In this document: positions 57,003 through 64,000 of the stretch, piece by piece | Position numbering within the stretch: position 1 is the stretch's first letter | How the letters are laid out: every line of letters begins with the position of its first letter | Source: Pinus tabuliformis | Taxonomy: Eukaryota > Streptophyta > Pinopsida > Pinales > Pinaceae | DNA: 64,000 nt | Assembly: GCA_031772625.1 (NCBI GenBank) | Contig: CM062816.1 | Coordinates: 628,052,992 to 628,116,991 of the forward strand | Reading direction: 5' to 3' | Notes under the pieces: model-generated | The model's database searches: none | The model's input: only the letters and a program-made list of their open reading frames with translations | Told to the model about the DNA's origin: nothing | Position numbers and translations under genes: made by a program

Positions 57003-57467
57003 ATGGGTTTGAAAGGTAAGGACATTGCAAGTATTAGTTCTTCAAATTGTCTCAATGATACTCAATATGGAAAAACAAGAATAGAGATTTTCCACATTAG
57101 AGTCATTTTAAAACATACCAAGATAGATACACTGTTTGATAGTGGTTCACAAGCAAATCATATCTCAGAAGACATTGTCAAGAAGTTGAATTTAGAAACC
57201 ATTCCTCATCCTAAACCTTATCCTTTAGGTTGGGTATGTGAGAATGCAAAATTGTAGGTGACAAAGAAATGCATACTTAGATTTGCAATCACTGCAGACT
57301 TTCTTGATGAGGTTGAACTTGATGTAGTTCCGGTTGATATATGTGGTATTGTTTTGGGAAGTCCATATCTTTATGATCGGAGAGATATTTTTCATTGCCA
57401 TGAGAACGAATATCATTTGTTCAAGAATGGGATGAGTGCATTGTTAGAGTGCATAACAATAAATTGA
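57003..57467 (+). pseudogene. gypsy aspartic protease, element D
   Basis: Two pieces in one frame (57003-57257, 57258-57467), separated by a TAG. The catalytic motif reads TLFDSGSQANHISEDIVKKL (D-S-G), followed by VELDVVPVDICGIVLGSPYL, the hydrophobic-Gly block of retroviral-type proteases (I-V-L-G-x-P-[WY]-L). It would process the gag-pol polyprotein. No RT follows in normal position. Confidence 0.85.
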
Positions 57468-57619
57468 TTTTATCTCTTATGAATGCTGGACAAATGAAGA
57501 TAATTATTAATGCTATTCAGAATTTTGCATTGTTAATGTTCAATCACAAAGATGTTGAGGAACCTAAAGCCTTTCAAGGATATGAATCAAGTTTGAAATC
57601 TGATTTCATTGATATTTCT

Positions 57620-58174
57620 AATTAATGTGATAAGACGTTTTAGGAGTCTAACAATTTGCCTCCTAAAAGAGGTAAACAAAATGAAATGCAATTGCAACAG
57701 GATGCATCATTGTTGAACATTGGTGTGAATAAGATGCCAGTGTTAAAGAATGCAGGGGTCAAAGAACAAATGCAAAAGAAATTTGACAAAGAGGACATTG
57801 GTCCCAAAACATCTTCTTGTGGTTTTCATAATGTTTTGTCTTTGAAGAAGGATGGTGCATGGTGATGACAATCACATTTGGTAAAGAGTCAAGCCAAGTG
57901 CAAGGCTAGACATGCTAAGCATCGTCATGATGACAATGTTCAAGGTGAAAGGAAATTGAAATTGTTCAAGTTTCCATTGATTGAAAATCGAGGAGGGAAT
58001 GTTCAGGTTCCTTCAAGGGCAGTTTTCTGTTCTGCATATCTTGGAAAATTGCAGCAAGATTTCATCTTTGACAGCGAGATAAGGACTCCAAAATCTGGGA
58101 GAGTGAAGTACCTTTATGAGAAGCTCGAAGCGACAAAAAAAACAAAACTAAATGGGTTGAGGTTGGAAGGATGA
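57620..58174 (+). pseudogene. deletion junction: RT start fused to integrase end, element D
   Basis: The frame ending at 57865 closes with SCGFHNVLSLKKDGAW, matching the start of gypsy RT (S-P-x-x-x-x-x-x-x-K-K-x-D-G-[ST]-W). Right after it, 57878-58174 reads SQAKCKARHAKHRHDDNVQG, then KLKLFKFPLIENRGGNVQVP, the style of the C-terminal gypsy integrase (A-K-Y-K-A-x-x-D-K-H-R ... G-P-F-x-I). More than 2 kb of RT, RNase H and integrase is missing at about 57862-57880. The frame ends in a stop before the purine tract. Confidence 0.6.
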
Positions 58175-58238
58175 GGGAACCGTACCCTCATCTAATTGTT
58201 GATTGAAAATGATATTTTGGAGGTCCAAAATCTTCCAA

Positions 58239-58248
58239 TGGGGCAGAG
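58239..58248 (+). other. polypurine tract, element D
   Basis: ATGGGGCAGAG directly before the 3' LTR start TGATCCAGGG. Confidence 0.7.
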
Positions 58249-59092
58249 TGATCCAGGGGATCAAATTAGTGCTCAAAATTCAAAGTGCGCGACAAAGCTT
58301 GAAACTTGAACAACTAGGTAGATCTTGGCGAGATGAATCCAACGCAATTCGTTTCACTCAAAACCGATATCGTAAGCTCCCGATATCACATTCTGATCGA
58401 ATTGGCAAACAATTAAAATTGACAGGTACACCCAGCGCACAATCCGTATGCTGACTCAGCATTTGACTATGTTTCTATGGGAAAATGGTTGATTGACGCT
58501 TGTCTTGTTGTGATTGGCTCGTGTATGGTGTGATTTCATTAGTTAAAGGGTTGACCAATGAGGGAAAACCATGTGGGCCAATCAGTGGCAGCCATGTGAC
58601 CTCCTCTTACTTGGCAAAATTTTGCATATGGCCAAGGCGGGCCTCTACAAGGTTCGAACTTGAGACTTCCGTGGTGGTAGCACAATGCTCCACCACTGCG
58701 CCATCGGTGGTTCTTGTACACTATAGTGCCGAAATCCTATTTAAAGTTTTTAATATGCACCATTGGGGGAGGGGGCTGAGCTAAGCCCTAGCCCCTGGCC
58801 ACCCCCGTGCCCAAAGAAAGAACCAAAATGGAAGTTTTTGATAGTGCTAGATTGATTGGAGACATCAGTTTTGCTGTTTGGGCTCTTTAAAAGCATGTAA
58901 ACACACTTTTGAACACTTAATGAAAGAGGCCCTACATTGGAAGCTGGACTAGGAGATGTAATCGAGAGGAAGGGTGAACTCTTTTATCATATTTTGTGTT
59001 ATGTGTTTTAGATATGCTTATTTTGTCTTTGTTTCGCTGTAAATTATGGTTAAATTCACTTGTTTTATGTGTTTAATAAATTGATCCTCTAC
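58249..59092 (+). repeat. 3' LTR of element D, deleted and truncated
   Basis: Starts like the 5' LTR. It lacks the middle of about 540 bp (junction near 58818) and stops at TTGATCCTCTACCCC about 75 bp short of the expected end, joining unrelated sequence. There is no target-site duplication on this side. Confidence 0.85.
58649..58711 (-). other. tRNA-like module inside the 3' LTR of D (best preserved)
   Basis: On the minus strand TGGCGCAGTGG (58703-58693) is an excellent A box and AGTTCGAACCT (58659-58649) an excellent B box, 33 nt apart. The 62-nt string between CCACCGA and CCTT has tRNA-like proportions, with GATGGCGCAGTGG resembling the 5' part of many tRNAs. It is antisense to the element. 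Confidence 0.7.
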
Positions 59093-62034
59093 CCCATTTC
59101 CATGGAAAAAGCTAATATGTGGGCTCTACCCCATTTCCATGGCCATGACCCTAGTTCCTACAGGCCCTAGATGAGCCTCCTCTATCATTCAAGGACCCAT
59201 GATTGTCCCAACCCTGGGTGGGAAATGAACCGCCCCACCTTAAAGGGGGTATCCACTGCTATACTTTACATGTCATGCTCTCATTCCTTGAGCCCCGAGC
59301 AGTTAACCAAAGAAAAATCATAAAAGGAAAAAGGCATATGAAGAAGGGTGGAAAAATCAAGGCCGGGGTAACTCATGTACCATGATTGCTCCCTCTTATA
59401 CATTATTTACCCAAGTGTGGGCTTCTGTTTGCCAGCTACCCTTGTACCCTGGCATGTGACCCAGGATTGCCCCTTTATCCCCTACTTCGTTCTATCACTT
59501 TATAACATGCCACCACCATTTGAAGGATGTACCAAAAACATACTATCCCCTTTAAAAGTAGAAACCACCTAATAGGATACTTGGTTAACCCCCCCCTTGG
59601 AGCTTGGAGACATTAGCACATACCATAGCCCACTATGGAAGGGCATGCCATTATGAAGTGCCCATTTGTTGTCCAGGTTCTGTAAACTCATTAACTTGAT
59701 TTCTTTAACGACTTGGTGTATTGGAAGGCAAGGGGAAGCATTGGATCTTATGAAAGATTATAGATGGTCTCCATCTTGGGTTTCGTCTCCCTACACAGGA
59801 TCCTAACCCTCTAGAGGGCTACAATGGCACATGTAGGGTGTGCAGAGAGCCATGGGCCTCCACAATAGTAGACAACATTCCATGGATCCCCAAAGTCATT
59901 CGGAGATTGCTCGTGGTTCACCTATTGGAGGAGGAAGATGCACCTAGATCACCATGCCTAGTCAGCCCCATAGTTACATCGTGCACTTGGAAAATGACCT
60001 AGGACCTCTATGATGATGTGGCATGACTTATACCATCATTTGATCCCTTGCAGATGGTCTACAGGCATCTTCAATCTGTTTGAAGACCCATGAGGACACT
60101 TGTTTGCCCCCACACCCATTTGGAGTACCACAGGTTCATTATTTTGGAGAACAAGGGGCCAACCTTTGGTCCACTACTTTTGGGAGTCCTATTTCACATT
60201 ATGGCAACTATGGACATCATTAGGCCTCCTCTAAGGCCCAACGACATGTATTATTGATCATTCAACTTATTTTGATTTTGGCCTAGTTTGGTGGGCTTAT
60301 CACCAAAAGATGGTTATTTTGCACATATTTTTATTTTAGGGGTTGTATTAGGCCTCATTAGGCAAATAAAATTCATTTGGAAATGTATAAATGCAAGTGA
60401 TGTGATTTCATTTTAGCATCATCACTTGGTTTGGACTTGTATCTCTTAAGAGAACTTCGCTATCCTTCTTGGAGGACGAAATTTTGGAGCATGGAATGAA
60501 TTTTGATGTTTGGATCATTTTCGCTTGTCTTGGAGCTTCTTGATTGGAAAAATTTTGATGGTAGGATATACTCTTATACATGTAATCTCAATTTAATTGT
60601 ATTCATTCTTTCTATTTTGTCACATACATTGTTGCTAGGACTTCACTATACTAGGGCTAATTTACTGCATCCATTTATGCGAAGTTGTGGAAATTTTGTT
60701 TCTAGATAATGCAGCTTCATGTATGGGCCATGTATAATGAATGAATGTTCCTAGGGATGTTCATCTATTTTGCAAAACAATGTGTAATTTCTTTGAAGCC
60801 AGCTTTACCTAGAAAATCAAAATCCATATTCATAATCATTCTTGACTCCAATCTCCCCAAAGGATTAGGCACTGGTCCACCATAGGTGATCACCCTAAAA
60901 CCCTAAATTTTTCCCCTCTTCCTTTCTTTTCTAGGTCTAGCCCCATTGGGTCTCCTAGGGCATCAAATTTCTTGCAAACCACCCATCAAAAAAATTTGAT
61001 CTCTTGGATCCTATTGCATTGGTGTGTCTCCTAGGTACCCTCCAATTTTGGAGAAATCTTGACGGTGGGATTTTGAGATATCCCAAGCCCTAGAATCGAG
61101 ATTGAAACCTTCCCTTGGTTCCCTTAGGCTAGAAGCCTCACTGAGATCATTACATTACCTTTCATTACAAATTCCTTCCTTGATCCCATTCCCCTCCCTG
61201 ATTAGGTCAAGCACATCATTGATTGTTCAAGCCCATTCTCTTGACCTAACCTCGGGTCCACTTGGTCCCATGTGGTCCCACAACTTATTGAAGCCAATTT
61301 CACAAAGACCACTTGGAAGCTAATTTTCCACAAGGATTTTAGGAGCTAACAATCTTCTTAACAAGCCATATACTCAAACCCTAGCCCTTAGAATTCCCTT
61401 AAGCCCTTCATAGAGAGCCTTTTATCTTTATTTCAAAGCAATCAAGCCATATATCTGAGCCTCTCTTGTGAATAGGCTTCCAGGATCACCTCTCATCCTA
61501 TCATTGATCCATTATTTCGTGATCCTTATTATAACGGGTCTCCTCTCATCGGTGAAAGTCCGTAAAGAGTAGGGAGCCTTAACTGAGGTGACAGTGGGCC
61601 ATTGCTCCATTTTTGCCCTTGACCTAATAGTGGCCCTTCAAATATCCCCTTTTAGGACCCCTGCAAGTTTGAGCGGTAATAGACCCCTCAAAACTACTCC
61701 AAAAATTATGAAAAATTAGGAGAAGGCTCCTCACCCCCAATCCAACAAAACCTAGAAATCATTTGGGTTGATTCCAGATGACTCGGAACACCCAAATTTG
61801 GACAAAATTCTTAGCAAATGGGTTTTGCGTCCTACGAAGAATATCTGCTACAAATTAGCTCCAACTTCCTTCCTTAGTTGCTAGATTTTCCTCTGCAAAA
61901 TTTCCCTGGGAATGAACAAGAAATCACAGCTCAACTCCTGCATAAAATCTCCACTTCAATATTTGCACTATAGATGACCCAGAAAAACCCTTATGCAGGC
62001 CCTAGTAACATCAATTAGGCCCTCCTGATAGTAG
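59093..62034. other. unclassified DNA between elements D and E
   Basis: About 2.9 kb with no frame above 75 codons and no domain I recognise. Duplicated CCCCATTTCCATGG words (59090 and 59129) lie at the broken end of D. It may be old retroelement sequence. Confidence 0.4.
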
Positions 62035-63156
62035 TGTTCTCAGCCTCTGAAAATATCCAAGAAAACTCATCCTCCATTGAAGAAATTCCCAGGGACACAT
62101 GACTCTTTCAGACTCATAAATAGTTTGGATAAATTCCACCTGGATTGTATTTTATTAAAATAAGTAATATTTTTAATGGGGTTCCTAAGTCTAAACTTAG
62201 GAAAATTAAAATATTAATGGGTATTAATGAAAATATCGGTGAGAAGCTTCTAAGAGACGAGTGTCAAGTCTAATTTAATCTGTCATTGATTAGAGACATA
62301 ATATCAGCCGTTGATTTCTGAATAGTCTCAACATGAAAAGTATAAATGGAGGCTTGGGGTCAGTTGGAGAAAATACACAGAGAGATTGAGGAAATCGGTT
62401 TTCTGAGTTGAGAAGTTCTTAGGAGGAAAATTGATTAGGGAGATCTTGAAGCTGAGGGGAAGGGATAGTTAGGGAATACTGATAGAGAAGCAGAGAGAAT
62501 CTTGTGGAGGCAGCGCAGTGGACAGGAGAGCTAATGCTGGGCCAGTCTGGGCCCAAGCAACCTTGACGCAGAGCCAGAAGGGCCAGCACAGAGGGAGAAA
62601 GTTGCCTTCAACGCAGTGAGACGGAACTGCCGGAACAGCTGGGAAAGCTGACGCAATGGGTAGAAGAGTTAACGCAAAGCCTCAAAGAGCTCCACGCAAG
62701 CCCACGTAGTTACTGCAAAGGGGCAACGTAGTTGTAGCTAGGGCTAGCCAGTTTTGCTGTCGGATCAGTCGGAATCTTGCGGGTGAAGTGAGGTAAAACT
62801 CACTCAGGTTTTCTGCCATTATATTTCTCTGTCATTGGTTTTCCGGGAGGGCAACCAACATTTGTATTCAAAACTACTGCTTAATAATAGAAAACCCTAA
62901 GAGCTGCTGCACTGATTTTCCCGCATTGGGTTTTTCCGAGGATGTTTAGTCCAAAAATAAGTGTGTCCTTTGTCTGATTGTATCATTTGTTTTTCAATAC
63001 TTAATCTGTATGTTGGTGTAGGCTACAGTGTATTTGCATTTAATATTTTCTGAATATTTATGAAAATACATTGTTAAAATGAAGAACACAAGTAGGTAAT
63101 GCAAATCAGTTTATTGTAGTAGGATTTCTGACTTGTTAGATTCAAAAATTTTCACA
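62035..63156 (+). repeat. 5' LTR of copia element E (left border approximate)
   Basis: Aligns in reverse complement with the LTR of element A (1810-2903), clearly from AAATTCCACCTGGATTGTAT (about 62132) onward and more weakly to about 62035. It ends AAAATTTTCACA at 63156. Confidence 0.75.
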
Positions 63157-63168
63157 TGGTATCAAATC
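63157..63168 (+). other. primer binding site, element E
   Basis: TGGTATCAAATC directly after the LTR; the last bases differ from the iMet consensus (TGGTATCAGAGC), so priming may be impaired. Confidence 0.7.
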
Positions 63169-63755
63169 GATTACAAATCAAGTAGGACTGAAGCCATCAA
63201 CGAAAGGACAGAGGAAAATCTGTGTGTGAACGCAGCTGTCCCGAGAGAGCACAGTTTTTGTTCGAGAGTGTAGAGGAGGGGTGACGCATTCACCAAGGGA
63301 GGCTCACACAGAGCTTGCATCAGCTTGATTGGGTGACGTTGCTGCTGCAGAAGGCAATGCAATGATTACTGGTCCAACGTAGAGACTGTTGAGTCTCGTT
63401 TTTCCGGTTGTCAGAGCTAGAAGTCCAGCATAGAATTCATTTGGAGTCGCTGGTGGGGCGTTGATTCTATTGGTGCAGAACAATACCTAATGGGGTAGAA
63501 GCAAAGTAGAGGGAATCAGTTCCTCAGAATATTTCTTGCTAAGAAATCTAGATCCAGTGCTGAGAAACAACAAAGAGAGATCAGAGGGGCGGTTCGACAG
63601 TGGCTGGCAGAAGGATTTCCGTGAAGGAAATTGAAATTTAGAGGGAGCTTATTCCTTAGAGGATTTCTAGCACCAAAGAAATCCAGATCCGAGTTTTGCT
63701 GGGGCAGCAACGAAAGAGGGATAAAAGGACCAGTTCGACATTCATTTGAGTAGAG

Positions 63756-64000
63756 ATGGCAGTTAACGGACTGAGGGATTAGGACAGGTTGGATGAAGCA
63801 TCCAACTTCGTCATTTGGAAGGCTAGGATCCTGGCAGTTTTGGATAAAAATCGCATCAAAGATTATGCCTTGAAGACGGTTGTTGTTTCGGTTGATGCTG
63901 ATCCTCTCAAGAAGTACGAGGAGGCTCAAGAAAAAGCAAAGTGCATGATCTTGGATGGGGTCAAGGATCATGCGATCCCACATATTGTTGAGAAAGACAC
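63756..64000 (+). pseudogene. copia gag N-terminus, element E (partial)
   Basis: ATG at 63756 reads MAVNGLRD, then a TAG stop, then DRLDEASNFVIWKARILAVL, the N-terminal gag motif (x-L-x-x-x-N-F-x-x-W-K). It continues with KKYEEAQEKAKCMILDGVKD and HAIPHIVEKD, closely like the gag of elements A and B. The protein is cut by the window end and carries at least one stop. Confidence 0.8.

Larger units (their letters stand above)
45557..59092 (+). mobile_element. element D: Ty3/gypsy retrotransposon, internally deleted, split by element N
   Basis: 5' LTR in two parts (45557-46157 and 54861-55745), PBS (55749-55760), gag and protease (about 55818-57467), an RT start fused to an integrase end (about 57620-58174), purine tract (58239-58248), and a 3' LTR (58249 to about 59092) that is internally deleted and 3'-truncated. 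Without the nested element it is about 4.8 kb. The start TGATCCAGGGGATC and the 5' LTR end CAGATCA resemble element C. Confidence 0.85.
62035..64000 (+). mobile_element. Ty1/copia element E, same family as A, cut by the window end
   Basis: LTR, PBS, an approximately 590-bp leader and the first 82 codons of gag. Opposite orientation to A. The PBS and gag each carry lesions. Confidence 0.8.

Noticed and set aside
60460-60500. Gypsy polyprotein end (GAGGACGAAATTTTGGAGCATGG)
   Set aside because: The words resemble a chromodomain tail, but no purine tract or LTR follows and the frame gives only a few matching residues.

Overview
This window looks like nuclear DNA of a large, repeat-rich seed-plant genome. 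The support is spliceosomal intron structure, Ty1/copia and Ty3/gypsy LTR retrotransposons primed by initiator-Met tRNA, plant-type LINEs with DUF4283 and RNase H domains, and relics of plant genes. Old, stop-ridden, nested elements that have not been purged would suit a gymnosperm such as a conifer, but that is inference. I see no bacterial operons, CRISPR arrays, rRNA or functional tRNA genes.

Layout. 1-2903: 5' part of a copia element (A) on the minus strand (LTR 1810-2903, gag). It is inserted in the RNase H end of a second minus-strand copia element (B, 2904 to about 7440) that keeps decayed gag, protease, integrase and RT. 7441-15813: unclassified DNA with a 67-bp tandem duplication, a TATA-like site and a 39-bp minisatellite. 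15814-17713: the last exon of a TMEM70-like mitochondrial protein gene; its intron carries a truncated LINE tail (RNase H) between perfect 18-bp target-site duplications. 20291-21078: a broken S-locus-type (G-type lectin) receptor kinase fragment. 21468 to about 26290: a degenerate minus-strand LINE (LINE1) ending in (TTGAA)3, with tandem arrays on its 5' side. 28309 to about 35600: a plus-strand plant L1-type LINE (LINE2) with ORF1, endonuclease, RT and RNase H, set in very AT-rich DNA. 36687-37384: an unrecognised gene relic.

37832-43680: element C, an LTR element with 2-kb LTRs but no pol. Its only protein is a relic with a coiled coil, a G-patch domain and two zinc-knuckle-like motifs. 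45557-59092: element D, a related gypsy element that keeps gag and protease but has lost nearly all of RT, RNase H and integrase. The 5' LTR of D is split by element N (46158-54855), another gypsy-like element with 1.43-kb LTRs and perfect AAGGG target-site duplications. N itself contains a probable solo LTR and an odd Gly/Ser/Thr-rich, possibly organelle-derived segment. About 62035-64000: a plus-strand copia element (E) of the same family as A, cut by the window end.

The best candidates for something undescribed are: (1) the G-patch, resembling the one in the splicing factor TFIP11/NTR1, inside non-autonomous element C; (2) tRNA-like A-box/B-box modules in antisense orientation inside the LTRs of both C and D; (3) an NF-YA-like motif in the putative ORF1 of LINE1; (4) the Gly/Ser/Thr-rich segment inside N. 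The only apparently intact host coding sequence is the TMEM70-like exon. Everything else is mobile-element sequence, relic genes or unclassified DNA.
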